Shown: piece by piece, positions 1 to 8,619 of the stretch
Position numbering within the stretch: the stretch's first letter is position 1
Layout: the number at the start of each line of letters is the position of its first letter
NCBI RefSeq assembly: GCF_009796765.1
Contig: NZ_CP047023.1
Span: 2,029,501-2,093,500 of the forward strand
Direction of reading: 5' to 3'
DNA: 64,000 nt
Origin: Paraglaciecola sp. L3A3
GTDB lineage: Bacteria > Pseudomonadota > Gammaproteobacteria > Enterobacterales > Alteromonadaceae
Position numbers and translations under genes: made by a program
The notes under the pieces: generated by a model
The model's input: the letters and a program-made list of their open reading frames with translations, nothing else
Databases searched by the model: none
Told to the model about the DNA's origin: nothing

Positions 1-446
1 AAATAAAGCTAAGGTGTCATATAAGTAAGCATAGAAGCTGAACTATCTAGGTTACCATTACTGTCTTACCTTGGCCGCCTGATTAAATAACATGAATACT
101 GGATAAGCCGAACCTCTCGATAACGCTCTTTTTGTGCCTAGCTGCGTTGGATTGCTTAGCCGAGTCGGAGTGTCTAGCAATAACACGTTATTACGTACGA
201 CAATCCGCCTTGCTATACGCGAATAATTCTGTCATCGAGTAAGCTTTAAATCGAATATAACTATGGGGCTCTATAAGTGTATAAATTTAATTTTAAACGC
301 CACACATTATCCCGAGTTCAGGTTAACTAAAATCCTGTTGCTTCACTACAGAAAGTTTTATACAACAAACTCTACATTTGCATTATCACTATCTTATATA
401 AACACAAAAGGCAGCCTTAGCTGCCTTTTTTAATTTTAAATCGTAT
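1..446. other. non-coding stretch with a structured, repeat-like block
   Basis: No convincing gene is present. Positions about 136-220 are richer in GC than the surroundings. They contain an inner hairpin with arms aataac (179-184) and gttatt (187-192), enclosed by ggattg (149-154) and caatcc (201-206). The texture resembles dispersed intergenic elements that I recall from gammaproteobacterial genomes, but only one copy lies in this window, so repeat status is an inference. A terminator hairpin closes the stretch at 406-429. Confidence 0.4.
406..429. terminator. intrinsic terminator after the CMD-family gene
   Basis: A perfect 10-bp stem (406-415 with 420-429) has a 4-nt loop. An A-run on one side and a T-run on the other let it work in both directions. 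It lies just past the stop codon of the minus-strand gene that ends at 447. Confidence 0.8.
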
Positions 447-989
447 TTATTTTATGAATTTTTTAAATGGTGCATCTACAGGCGTATCAGCAAGGTGGTT
501 AGTGTAGTTACTCATTACTTTTTGAGATAGGCCTACAATAATTTCAAGTAGTTGTTGCTTGCCGTAACCTGCTGCAAAGAATTTTTCAATTTGTTCATCA
601 CTAATCACACCACGTTGACGTGTCATTGCCAATGTAGTTTCACGAAGCACTTCTAATTTAGGGTTTGCAAGAGGGGTTTTGTTTACCAATGCATCAACAA
701 TAGCTTGGTCAACCTTCATTGAAGCTGCAATTGCGCTATGTGCTGGTACACAGTAGTGACAGTTATGTTCAACGTTAATTGATTGCCATACTACTGTTAG
801 TTCTTCTGCATCAAATGATGTTTTTTGAAATAAATCATGCAGTACTTGGTAACCTTTTAGTAATGTTGGTGCTTCAGCCATTACTGCGTGTAGGTTAGGT
901 AGCATACCAAATGCAGCTACTGAATCAGCGATTAAAGGTTTTGCTTCTTCAGGTGCGTTTTCTGCTGTGTATAAAGTAAATTCAGTCAT
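447..989 (-). CDS. carboxymuconolactone decarboxylase / AhpD-like family protein
   Basis: This 180-residue protein carries the AhpD-type redox signature: Glu74 followed by Cys77-x2-Cys80-x3-His84. The arrangement is that of alkylhydroperoxidase-like members of the CMD family, which reduce peroxides through the CxxC pair and a proton-relay His. True decarboxylases of the family lack the cysteines, so a peroxidase-like role is the better guess; the substrate is unknown. It is transcribed divergently from a TetR regulator, and the shared 112-bp spacer holds two copies of a TTGAGC/GTTCAA operator. Local repression released by an electrophile or oxidant is therefore likely. Confidence 0.85.
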   Translation of the reverse strand: MTEFTLYTAENAPEEAKPLIADSVAAFGMLPNLHAVMAEAPTLLKGYQVLHDLFQKTSFDAEELTVVWQSINVEHNCHYCVPAHSAIAASMKVDQAIVDALVNKTPLANPKLEVLRETTLAMTRQRGVISDEQIEKFFAAGYGKQQLLEIIVGLSQKVMSNYTNHLADTPVDAPFKKFIK

Positions 990-1046
990 GTTTAACTCCG
1001 ATAAATAATTAGGTCTAAGTAACGTTGAAACACATATTATTTGATT

Positions 1047-1085
1047 TTGAGCGACTGTTCAAGTTAAAATTGAGCGAATGTTCAA
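1047..1085. promoter_or_regulatory. tandem operator candidate for the adjacent TetR regulator
   Basis: Two 16-bp half-palindromic sites, ttgagcgactgttcaa (1047-1062) and ttgagcgaatgttcaa (1070-1085), lie 23 bp apart centre to centre. They differ at one base. Each has outer arms TTGAgC and GTTCAA that are complementary except at one position, as expected for a TetR dimer site. The pair fills the spacer between the two divergent genes, so one regulator could control both. Binding has not been shown. Confidence 0.7.
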
Positions 1086-1101
1086 ATTGATTGAGAATGA
1101 T

Positions 1102-1689
1102 ATGGCTAATAAGGTTAAATTTGAACGCGAGAATGTCATTCGCGTTGCTTGCCAGTTATTTTGGCAAAAGGGTTTTCATGCAACATCAACCCGTGACTTA
1201 CAAGAAGCTATTAATATGCGTCCCGGCAGTATTTACTCTGCATTCGGTTCCAAAGAAGGGCTATATAGCGAATCACTGAAAGATTACACAGTACAAATAA
1301 AAAACCAAATAGAGGGGTTTTTATCAAGCGCCGATACCGTACTTGGGGGATTACGTGCGTTTGTAGAAAACGTAATCATTAAAACAAAAGATTGCAGTCC
1401 AAGTGCTATTTGTATGTTGGTTAAAGCAAATAGTGAATTTGCAGAAAAGGATTCAACCTTATGCGAGTTGAGTTTAGATTTAGCAGCCCAATTTGAAACC
1501 TATTTAACACAGTTGTTTGAGCAAGCAATAAACAATGGGGAGTTAAATAGTAATGTTACCGGGCTGGAATATGCGCGCTTTTTTCAGGTGCAATTTACCG
1601 GTTTACGGGGGTACTTTAATCGTCCTGATGTAGAACAATTAGCGCAGCCCATGATTAATCAGATGTTTATCCAAATAAAAACTTTATAA
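1102..1689 (+). CDS. TetR/AcrR-family transcriptional regulator
   Basis: An N-terminal helix-turn-helix of TetR type is clear (about residues 9-55, with the run TSTRDLQEAI followed by GSIYSAFGSKEGLY). The C-terminal ligand-binding half is diverged, so the inducer cannot be named. The frame opens at an ATG at 1078, but I prefer the ATG at 1102. It gives a standard N-terminus and a 195-aa length, it has a tgaga purine stretch upstream, and it leaves the second operator copy (1070-1085) in the 5' leader rather than across the start codon. The gene probably represses itself and the divergent CMD-family gene. Confidence 0.88.
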   Translation: MANKVKFERENVIRVACQLFWQKGFHATSTRDLQEAINMRPGSIYSAFGSKEGLYSESLKDYTVQIKNQIEGFLSSADTVLGGLRAFVENVIIKTKDCSPSAICMLVKANSEFAEKDSTLCELSLDLAAQFETYLTQLFEQAINNGELNSNVTGLEYARFFQVQFTGLRGYFNRPDVEQLAQPMINQMFIQIKTL

Positions 1690-1717
1690 ATCTAGCCTTT
1701 TCAATCAGCTATAAAAT

Positions 1718-1747
1718 AAAAATGGCCAGTATTCACTGGCCATTTTT
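1718..1747. terminator. intrinsic terminator after the TetR gene
   Basis: A perfect 13-bp stem (1718-1730 with 1735-1747) has a 4-nt loop, an A-run on the left and a T-run on the right. It sits 28 bp after the TetR stop codon and can serve the plus strand and also the minus-strand gene that ends at 1886. Confidence 0.85.
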
Positions 1748-1885
1748 ATGCTTTAAATAGATTCGTTAAGTTTACAAATCACGGCCTATTACCAATAGAA
1801 GAAGAAATAATTAGTCTGAGACCTAAGCAAAACTTGAAATACAGACTTTATAAAAGTCTGTATCTTGTTATGTCATTAATGATGT

Positions 1886-3022
1886 TTAAGGCGCATAACC
1901 CAGTGTGGTATTCGCTAAAGATGGTGAATGAATATACCTAGCTTCAGTCATTTTACTTATCCATTTGTTTTTTATTGTAATATTTGATTGGAGACGGCTA
2001 TTGCCCCAACCTTGACCAGCCCAAAGTGGTTGGGAATCCCAATCAGTATTAATATATGACAGGGCTTTTATTACATCGCCATTTTGTTCTATATGCTTGA
2101 ATAGACGAGAAAAATAACTATTCCATAGAGCTTCACTTTCTATCTCGGTTAATTGATCTAGCATGGCGCCTCTTGGGGCGGTTTCGGCAATAAATACAGG
2201 TTTATTTTTAGCTCGTGAAAAAGTAAGGGTAGTCGCTGAACTAGTCACCTTGCCACCAAAGTAAGAGTATCCCACCCAGTGAACATATTCATCGCCTGGC
2301 CAGTAATCTTGCCAAGATTGGTTTGTTGAATCCATTGTTATAGATGTCATGACTGTATTAAAATTAGTGAGTTCTAGTTCTGTAAACTTGTCTACTATTC
2401 TTCTGAAAGCTTGTTTAAAAGCTTTGGCGTCATAAGTGTTATGTTGGCCATCAAATTCATAGCCTATACGCACTAAAAAAAAGTGGTCGTTATGCGTCCT
2501 GATAAAGTTGGCGATTTCGTCAATGCAGGCATCTTTGTGGCCAGCGGCCACATCAAATTCCGAGTTATTAGATGCCATATCAAGGGATAGGTGAATGATA
2601 GCTTGGTCAAATTGATGTGATAATACATATTCACTCATGTTAATTGGCCCTGCCCCCCAAGAGGTTTCACTGTTTACTCCGGGTAAACCTGAAGCACAGT
2701 CATAAGACAGCCCCAAATAAGTAGTAATTCCAGCAGGTGTTCCTAATTCAGCAATATCAACATATCCATCATTGTGTCTGCCATTTCCTCCAACAGTTTG
2801 GTTATCTTGACCGACAAAAACGAGTACCTTATTTTCGTCTGGTTGATATAAAGGAGGCATGTTTTCTAGTGCAACAGGCTCTGGTATTGGTTTTTTAATT
2901 TCGACTTCGACTTGAGTAGAGGAGTCAGTAGTAGATTTTACGCCATCACTACAAGATGAAAAAATTGAAATTAATAGCAAATTCAAAGGTAATTTTATTG
3001 TATGGACAGAGAAATTAGTCAT
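1886..3022 (-). CDS. GH26-like glycoside hydrolase lipoprotein (TIM-barrel, clan GH-A type)
   Basis: The 378-residue product starts with a signal peptide ending in an FSSC lipobox (Cys24), so it is probably a lipoprotein. A Ser/Thr/Glu-rich linker runs to about residue 60. The remainder reads as a retaining glycosidase barrel: RIGYEFDG carries a Glu (Glu189) suited to the acid/base role, and PVFIAETAP carries Glu280 suited to the nucleophile role. Spacing and context recall family GH26 (mannanases, xylanases, related enzymes), but the family is too diverged here to name a substrate. It stands alone with no neighbouring sugar-use genes. A lipid-anchored enzyme acting on extracellular or periplasmic polysaccharide is my inference. 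Confidence 0.65.
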   Translation of the reverse strand: MTNFSVHTIKLPLNLLLISIFSSCSDGVKSTTDSSTQVEVEIKKPIPEPVALENMPPLYQPDENKVLVFVGQDNQTVGGNGRHNDGYVDIAELGTPAGITTYLGLSYDCASGLPGVNSETSWGAGPINMSEYVLSHQFDQAIIHLSLDMASNNSEFDVAAGHKDACIDEIANFIRTHNDHFFLVRIGYEFDGQHNTYDAKAFKQAFRRIVDKFTELELTNFNTVMTSITMDSTNQSWQDYWPGDEYVHWVGYSYFGGKVTSSATTLTFSRAKNKPVFIAETAPRGAMLDQLTEIESEALWNSYFSRLFKHIEQNGDVIKALSYINTDWDSQPLWAGQGWGNSRLQSNITIKNKWISKMTEARYIHSPSLANTTLGYAP

Positions 3023-3407
3023 GATTAAGAGAGTCTTCTATTAGATTATTAACCGTACAAATTACCAACTTATAACTAATTAACCCGGTGAATATTGGTT
3101 ATGATTGCAAATCTCATTGGGTTAACGAAAGGTTATTAAGTTGCTTTTTCTGTTACTTTATCCTGTTGAAGTCAAAATTATTGGCTATTACTAAATAAAG
3201 AATACTTGGTATTAAATATTATAATAATTATTATTTTATTGGTGCTTGATTCACTGATGCATTCATGTTTTGTTTAATATTAAATGGAATTGGCATTACA
3301 CCTATCTATTTGGAACTAGTAAATTGCAGTGGGTTAAGTGATTATTTAGCTGCTGATTTATTCAGCTAATAGTTATATTTCAGAGATTGGTCTGTGTTTG
3401 AGTAATA
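3023..3407. other. AT-rich intergenic region
   Basis: The stretch lies upstream of the GH26-like gene, which reads away from it, and downstream of lipA. It is very AT-rich, with a TAATAATTATTATTTTATT-like run near 3220-3240 that could hold promoter elements. No open frame or repeat is convincing. Confidence 0.4.
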
Positions 3408-3437
3408 AAAAATGCCCAGCAATGGCTGGGCATTTTT
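3408..3437 (-). terminator. terminator of the lip operon
   Basis: A perfect 13-bp stem (3408-3420 with 3425-3437) with a 4-nt loop and flanking A and T runs lies about 35 bp past the lipA stop codon on the minus strand. Confidence 0.85.
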
Positions 3438-3470
3438 ATTTGTGTGTGATGGACTTAGATAGTTAGTCGC

Positions 3471-4445
3471 CTAAGGTGTAAACTTTCCTACCTCTTCACC
3501 GGCAGCTTGTTTGTCTGCATGGTAGCTAGAGCGCACCATAGGGCCGCAAGCCGCATGAGAAAAGCCTAACTCTTTGGCTACCACTTCAAGCTCATTAAAC
3601 TCATCAGGGTGTACATAACGTTTTAGTGGGTAGTGATGCTTACTCGGCTGTAAATATTGGCCTAGTGTTAACATTTCTACGTCATGAGCGCGTAAGTCTT
3701 TTAGTACTTCAGTAATCTCTTCTTTGTTTTCACCCATGCCCATCATTAAGCCAGATTTAGTGGGGATGTCGGGATGTTGTTGTTTGAATTTTTTCAATAA
3801 ATCTAATGACCACTGGTAATTAGCTCCAGGACGACATTCGCGATATAAGCTAGGTATGGTCTCTAAATTATGATTGAATACATCGGGTGGACTTTGTTTC
3901 AGTATTTCTAACGCTCTGTCCATACGCCCTCTAAAATCTGGTACTAATACTTCTATTTTAGTGGCTGGACTATGTTCACGAATAGCACTGATGCAATCGA
4001 CAAAATGTTGTGCGCCGCCATCACGTAAATCATCACGATCTACTGAGGTGATCACTACATATTTAAGCTTCATTTCAGCAATGGTTTTACCTAGTTTTTC
4101 AGGCTCTTCGGCGCTTGGAGGAAGAGGCTTACCATGGGCAACATCACAGAATGGACAACGTCTGGTGCAAATGTCACCTAAAATCATAAAGGTGGCAGTA
4201 CCATGATTAAAACATTCGGCTAGATTAGGGCAACTGGCTTCTTCACAAACTGAGTGTAAATTGTTCTTACGCAATGTTTGTTTAATATGGTCAATACGAT
4301 CCGTGGTACGAGGTAAGCGAATTTTTATCCACTCAGGCTTACGTAACATTTCAGCCTTTTCGGTGGGGATAATAGTAATAGGGATATGTTTTACTTTTTC
4401 ATCATCCCTAAGTTTAACGCCAGCTTGAGTACGTTGATTAGTCAT
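3471..4445 (-). CDS. lipA: lipoyl synthase
   Basis: This radical-SAM enzyme inserts two sulfurs into the octanoyl chain carried by lipoyl domains. Both cluster motifs are intact: the auxiliary cluster C67-x4-C72-x5-C78 and the SAM-binding C93-x3-C97-x2-C100. The frame extends upstream to an ATG at 4478, but I use 4445 (324 aa). The sequence agaagg sits about 5 bases before this ATG, and the start then overlaps the lipB stop by only 8 bases, as expected for coupled genes. It is the last gene of the lipB-lipA pair, with a terminator just downstream. Confidence 0.97.
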   Translation of the reverse strand: MTNQRTQAGVKLRDDEKVKHIPITIIPTEKAEMLRKPEWIKIRLPRTTDRIDHIKQTLRKNNLHSVCEEASCPNLAECFNHGTATFMILGDICTRRCPFCDVAHGKPLPPSAEEPEKLGKTIAEMKLKYVVITSVDRDDLRDGGAQHFVDCISAIREHSPATKIEVLVPDFRGRMDRALEILKQSPPDVFNHNLETIPSLYRECRPGANYQWSLDLLKKFKQQHPDIPTKSGLMMGMGENKEEITEVLKDLRAHDVEMLTLGQYLQPSKHHYPLKRYVHPDEFNELEVVAKELGFSHAACGPMVRSSYHADKQAAGEEVGKFTP

Positions 4446-5100
4446 TAAAGCCTTCTCTAAATTCTGTTTGGGTGACACCTATTAAGGCGCACAAATACTC
4501 GATTAATTTACCACTGGCTTCAGCTAGTGTGTTTGGACCACCTAAGGTTGCACAATCTACCATTTCTAATCCGGCATAACCGCATGGGTTAATACGTTGA
4601 AATGGCTCTAAGTCCATGTTCACATTTAATGCTAAACCATGAAATGAACAACCTTTACGTATCCGTAAACCGATTGAACAGACTTTTTTGTCGTTCACAT
4701 ACACACCTGGTGCATCGGCTTTAGGATAAGCGTAGATATTGTAGTCCTTGAGGGTTGCTACAATACATTTTTCTAGAGCCGTAACTAAATCACGTACTCC
4801 TAACTTGTAACGTTTTAAATTAAGTAATACATATACCATTTGTTGACCAGGGCCGTGAAACGTGACTTGGCCTCCACGGTCAACTTGTACAACAGGAATA
4901 TTGCCTGGCATTAACACATGTTCTGCTTTGCCGGCTTGCCCTTGAGTAAATACCGCTTCATGTTCAACTAACCATATTTCATCAGCGGTTTGCTGATCAC
5001 GTTGGTTGGTAAAGTCTTGCATTGCTTGCCAAATAGGTTGATAGGGTTGAGAACCTAATTGGCGAATAATGGTTGCAGAGGAAGTATTTGATTTTTTCAA
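4438..5100 (-). CDS. lipB: octanoyl-[ACP]:protein octanoyltransferase
   Basis: LipB moves octanoate from acyl carrier protein to lipoyl domains and supplies the substrate of LipA. The family signature is present: [12 protein letters not shown] near residue 75-86, the catalytic Lys139 before VCSIGLRIR, and Cys173 in RINPCGY. The length of 220 aa is normal. It lies between ybeD (31-bp gap) and lipA (8-bp overlap), the order found across gammaproteobacteria. Confidence 0.97.
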   Translation of the reverse strand: MKKSNTSSATIIRQLGSQPYQPIWQAMQDFTNQRDQQTADEIWLVEHEAVFTQGQAGKAEHVLMPGNIPVVQVDRGGQVTFHGPGQQMVYVLLNLKRYKLGVRDLVTALEKCIVATLKDYNIYAYPKADAPGVYVNDKKVCSIGLRIRKGCSFHGLALNVNMDLEPFQRINPCGYAGLEMVDCATLGGPNTLAEASGKLIEYLCALIGVTQTEFREGFND

Positions 5101-5131
5101 AGTGTATTACTTATTATCAGCGGTGGAGGGG

Positions 5132-5395
5132 TTAGAGTACAACTCGAACCAATTCCAACTTAGCCACTTCAGTATAAATTGTTTCCATATGCTCTTTGCT
5201 GGTCACTCTGACACTGACTGATAATGAATGATAATTACCTTTAGAACTGGGTTTAACCCTAGGCGAATAGTCACCAGGAGAATGAAGTTGTAAACAGGAT
5301 ACAACCTCATCAACTAAGTTGTCGTGGGCAACCCCCATCACCTTAAATGTTTGGTGACAAGGGAACTCAAGTAATTCGTCAAAATGTGTTTTCAT
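5132..5395 (-). CDS. ybeD: DUF493 / YbeD family protein
   Basis: This 87-residue protein belongs to the small YbeD (DUF493) family, which has an ACT-like fold. The typical opening, FDELLEFPCHQTFKVMGVA, and the closing TEVAKLELVRVVL are both there. Its biochemical role is unknown. Its place between dacA and lipB is conserved in enterobacteria and relatives, and the 25-bp gap to dacA suggests cotranscription. Confidence 0.9.
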   Translation of the reverse strand: MKTHFDELLEFPCHQTFKVMGVAHDNLVDEVVSCLQLHSPGDYSPRVKPSSKGNYHSLSVSVRVTSKEHMETIYTEVAKLELVRVVL

Positions 5396-5420
5396 TTCTT
5401 TTTACAGTACCTAATTATGC

Positions 5421-6593
5421 TTAGTTATCAAAACCAAGCTTTAATTTTACAAAATCTGTCATGCGATCAATAAATCCACCTTCTTTTACTTCTTGTAAAG
5501 CAACAAGAGGATATTGCGCAATATCTTCGCCTTCAATTTGTAAGAATAATTTCCCTACAACTTCACCTTTAGCGATTGGGGCTTCAAGGTTTTTATCTAG
5601 TTTAAAGTTAGCTTCTAACTTTTTACTCATACCTCTTGGAATGTTAATGGGGGTATCTTGCAAAATCCCTAGCTCAACTGTGTCTTTGTCACCCATGAAT
5701 ATGCGATGGGATACAAAACTATCACCAGCTTTGTAAGGGGTGATGGTTTCATAAAAGCGGAAACCATATTTAAGTAATTTTTTATTTTCAGTTTTACGAG
5801 CCCGTTCACTATCAGTTCCCATGACCACTGAAATTAAACGCATATCACCTTGGGTCGCAGAAGTGATTAAACTATAACCTGCGTCTGAAGTGTGGCCTGT
5901 TTTAATACCATCAACATTCAGGCTTTTATCCCATAACAAACCATTGCGATTATATTGTTTGATATTGTTAAAGGTAAATTCTTTTTCGGCATAAATAGCA
6001 TATTCAGAGGGCACATCTTTAACTAATGCTGCTGCAAGTAAAGCCATGTCTCTTGGTGTTGTATAGTGATCTGCGTCATGTAACCCGTGGCTATTCACAA
6101 AGTGAGTGGAAGTCATACCTAATTTTTGTGCATGCATATTCATCATACTAGCAAATGCTTCTTCACTGCCGGCTATATGTTCAGCCATAGCAACACATGC
6201 ATCGTTACCCGATTGGATAATAATGCCGCGATTTAAATCAGCTACAGAAACTTGTTTGCCAACTTCTATAAACATTTTTGATGAGTCTGGAAAGTTTTTA
6301 CTCCAAGCATTTTCAGAAATGGTCACAAGATCTGTTTCTTTAATATTACCATTCGCAATTTCTTGGCCGATGACATAGCTTGTCATCATTTTAGTCAAGC
6401 TAGCAGGAGGAATCTGAATATCAGCATTTTGTTCTGCAATCACATTACCTGTTTGGTAATCCAATAACACAAAACCTTTAGCTGAAACGCTAGGAGCAGG
6501 GGGAATGACAACAGCTGCCGAAGTCGAAAAAACACAAACACAGAGTGTCATGCCACTTAAAAATGCACTGAAATATTTTTTTGGGTTAACCAT
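5421..6593 (-). CDS. dacA: D-alanyl-D-alanine carboxypeptidase (PBP5/6 type)
   Basis: The enzyme trims the terminal D-Ala from peptidoglycan pentapeptides. A cleavable signal peptide covers about residues 1-26. All three penicillin-binding motifs are intact: S65-L-T-K68, S128-G-N130 and K231-T-G233. A PBP5-type beta domain follows, and the last 20 residues (FIDRMTDFVKLKLGF) form the amphipathic helix that anchors the protein to the inner membrane. The length of 390 aa is normal. It stands at the head of the dacA-ybeD-lipB-lipA group, with a 178-bp gap from rlpA. Confidence 0.96.
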   Translation of the reverse strand: MVNPKKYFSAFLSGMTLCVCVFSTSAAVVIPPAPSVSAKGFVLLDYQTGNVIAEQNADIQIPPASLTKMMTSYVIGQEIANGNIKETDLVTISENAWSKNFPDSSKMFIEVGKQVSVADLNRGIIIQSGNDACVAMAEHIAGSEEAFASMMNMHAQKLGMTSTHFVNSHGLHDADHYTTPRDMALLAAALVKDVPSEYAIYAEKEFTFNNIKQYNRNGLLWDKSLNVDGIKTGHTSDAGYSLITSATQGDMRLISVVMGTDSERARKTENKKLLKYGFRFYETITPYKAGDSFVSHRIFMGDKDTVELGILQDTPINIPRGMSKKLEANFKLDKNLEAPIAKGEVVGKLFLQIEGEDIAQYPLVALQEVKEGGFIDRMTDFVKLKLGFDN

Positions 6594-6771
6594 TAAACTA
6601 CCGTTTTGAAAAAATCTTTAAAATTAAGGGTGATGTGTAGCTGTTCGCTACTAAATTCTGTCAGACAATATAGCACTTTGAGCTTTGAATTACTGCCTAC
6701 CAACCAAAAATAATTAGACTCGGAATAATATTATTTGTATCAAAATCTTATTATAAATTTAGCGATAACCA

Positions 6772-7575
6772 TTACTGAATATATATTGGGTATGCATTTG
6801 GATAATTGTGTTTTTTAAGTTTATTGATTAAGTCAGGAATATTGACTGATGTGGGAATAGGCCCTAACTGTAATTTATGTATGTTATTGGCAAAAATTGT
6901 TCGGTAGGGAAGTTGGTAATGTGTTTGTAAACTTTTACCTATTTGGTTTAACCGGGTTTTATCTTTTAGTGCAACGACTTGAATGTAAGCCGGCTTGTCA
7001 GATAGCATTGGAATGACTTGTTTTTGTCTACCTACCGTAATTTCACCTGTTTCAGATACGTGCACAACATCGAGTTTTACATTGGCAGTACCCGTGACCA
7101 GCACATCAAGTTTAAGTGCTGCCGCATAGGATAGGTCGACTATCCGACCCCTATGAAATGGCCCTCTATCATTGACTCTTACCACCACTTGTTTTCCGTT
7201 GTCTAGATTAGTTATTCTAGCAAAAGAGGGTAAAGGCAAAGTTTTGTGAGCGGCAGACATTTTATACATGTCATAGATTTCACCGTTTGAAGTTAAATGA
7301 CCATGAAATTTTTCTCCATACCAACTTGCCAGCCCACTGTCAGTAAAACCGAGCCCGGTTGTTAAAGGTTGATAATTTACTCCTCTGATAGTGTAAGGCC
7401 TTAAATTAGCTGGAGCATAAGGTTCGTATTGCGGAACGGCATCTTCTACTGTGACATTGTGTGGCACAACTTGCGGGGCAGAGTCTTGGTGTTGATGGTA
7501 ACGGCCCTTGGGTGCACAGGCCGTCATAATTAAACACAGTAACAATATAAAGTTAGATAATTTAAACTGTTGCAT
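6772..7575 (-). CDS. rlpA: septal ring lytic transglycosylase RlpA family lipoprotein
   Basis: The signal peptide ends in the lipobox MTAC20, so this should be an outer-membrane lipoprotein. A double-psi beta-barrel follows (about residues 78-160; GLASWYGEKFHG...VRVNDRGPFHRGRIVDLSYAAA), including the Asp and His residues linked to activity in RlpA. A C-terminal SPOR domain (about 190-267) would bind denuded glycan strands at the septum. At 267 aa it is shorter than E. coli RlpA. It follows mltB by 5 bp and must be in the same transcript. Confidence 0.93.
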   Translation of the reverse strand: MQQFKLSNFILLLCLIMTACAPKGRYHQHQDSAPQVVPHNVTVEDAVPQYEPYAPANLRPYTIRGVNYQPLTTGLGFTDSGLASWYGEKFHGHLTSNGEIYDMYKMSAAHKTLPLPSFARITNLDNGKQVVVRVNDRGPFHRGRIVDLSYAAALKLDVLVTGTANVKLDVVHVSETGEITVGRQKQVIPMLSDKPAYIQVVALKDKTRLNQIGKSLQTHYQLPYRTIFANNIHKLQLGPIPTSVNIPDLINKLKKHNYPNAYPIYIQ

Positions 7576-7580
7576 GACTG

Positions 7581-8570
7581 TTAATTGTTTGTTTTGTCCA
7601 TTGCCTGTTTCAGTTGTTCACTAAACTGAAATACGGCCATTGCATAAAGGGGGCTATGGTTATATCGAGTAATGACATAAAAGTTGCGTAATCCAAGCCA
7701 ATATTCTTTGCTATTTTTTTGTTCGAATTCTAATAATTTAACACGGGTGTCATCTGATATTTTTTGCCCAGCAACTCTTACACCTGCTGCTTTAAGTTGA
7801 GCCCAATTGTCTCGATATTTCAAAGACTTTCTAACGTAATCTTTGTAGTGATTCCCTTTTACTTCTGCTTTATAGGCAATATCTTGTCCTGCCTTCCAAC
7901 CATGTTGTTTGAAATAGTTGGCCACACTGCCAATGGCATCCACAGGGTTATTCAGTAAATCACGTACGCCGTCGCCATCAAAGTCCACAGCGTAATGGCG
8001 ATAACTTGATGAGATAAATTGTCCCCACCCCATAGCGCCAGCATAAGAACCTTTTAATTGACTGATATCAAAATTTTCTTCTTGTGCGAGTAAAAATAAT
8101 TGCTCTAATTCACTGCTAAAAAATTTCGCTCTGGGCGGGTAATAAAAACCAAGTGTCGTTAACGCATCTAATACCGAGTAGTTGCCTGTGTAGCTACCAT
8201 AAAAGGTTTCTACACCTATAATAGCTAAAATAATCTGTGGCGGAACGCCCATTTCTTTTTCAGCCTTTGCTAAACTTTCTTTATGTTGCTGCCAAAACTC
8301 TAGGCCTTTTGTTAAGCGTTTTTCGGTGAGAAAAATAGGATAATATTGATGCCAAGGTTTTGCTTCCCAAGGTTTGGCAATAGACTCTAAAACTTTACTG
8401 TTTTTGTTAGATTTGGCTAAAGTAGTTTCTACAAATTCACGAGAAAATTTATGCTTGCCGACCATAGTTTCAATAAATTGTTTTTGTAATTCAGCGGGGG
8501 AATTTGTCGTTGCTGAAAGTGAAAATGACAATGACAAAAACATCACGCTGAAAAGAGATAAAAACTTCAT
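7581..8570 (-). CDS. mltB: membrane-bound lytic murein transglycosylase B
   Basis: MltB cleaves the MurNAc-GlcNAc bond to form 1,6-anhydro ends. The N-terminus is a signal peptide ending near LSA (residue 20) without a lipobox cysteine, so this copy may be soluble in the periplasm, unlike lipidated E. coli MltB. The catalytic Glu121 lies in AIIGVETFYGSYTG, and the family motif SYAGAMGWGQFISSSYRHYAVDFDGDG follows. The length is 329 aa. It lies between rodA and rlpA in a cell-wall operon. Confidence 0.93.
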   Translation of the reverse strand: MKFLSLFSVMFLSLSFSLSATTNSPAELQKQFIETMVGKHKFSREFVETTLAKSNKNSKVLESIAKPWEAKPWHQYYPIFLTEKRLTKGLEFWQQHKESLAKAEKEMGVPPQIILAIIGVETFYGSYTGNYSVLDALTTLGFYYPPRAKFFSSELEQLFLLAQEENFDISQLKGSYAGAMGWGQFISSSYRHYAVDFDGDGVRDLLNNPVDAIGSVANYFKQHGWKAGQDIAYKAEVKGNHYKDYVRKSLKYRDNWAQLKAAGVRVAGQKISDDTRVKLLEFEQKNSKEYWLGLRNFYVITRYNHSPLYAMAVFQFSEQLKQAMDKTNN

Positions 8571-8619
8571 GGACTTCCTTAATAGAAAAAGCGAATTAGG
8601 CGGTGATAATGGTTATTGT

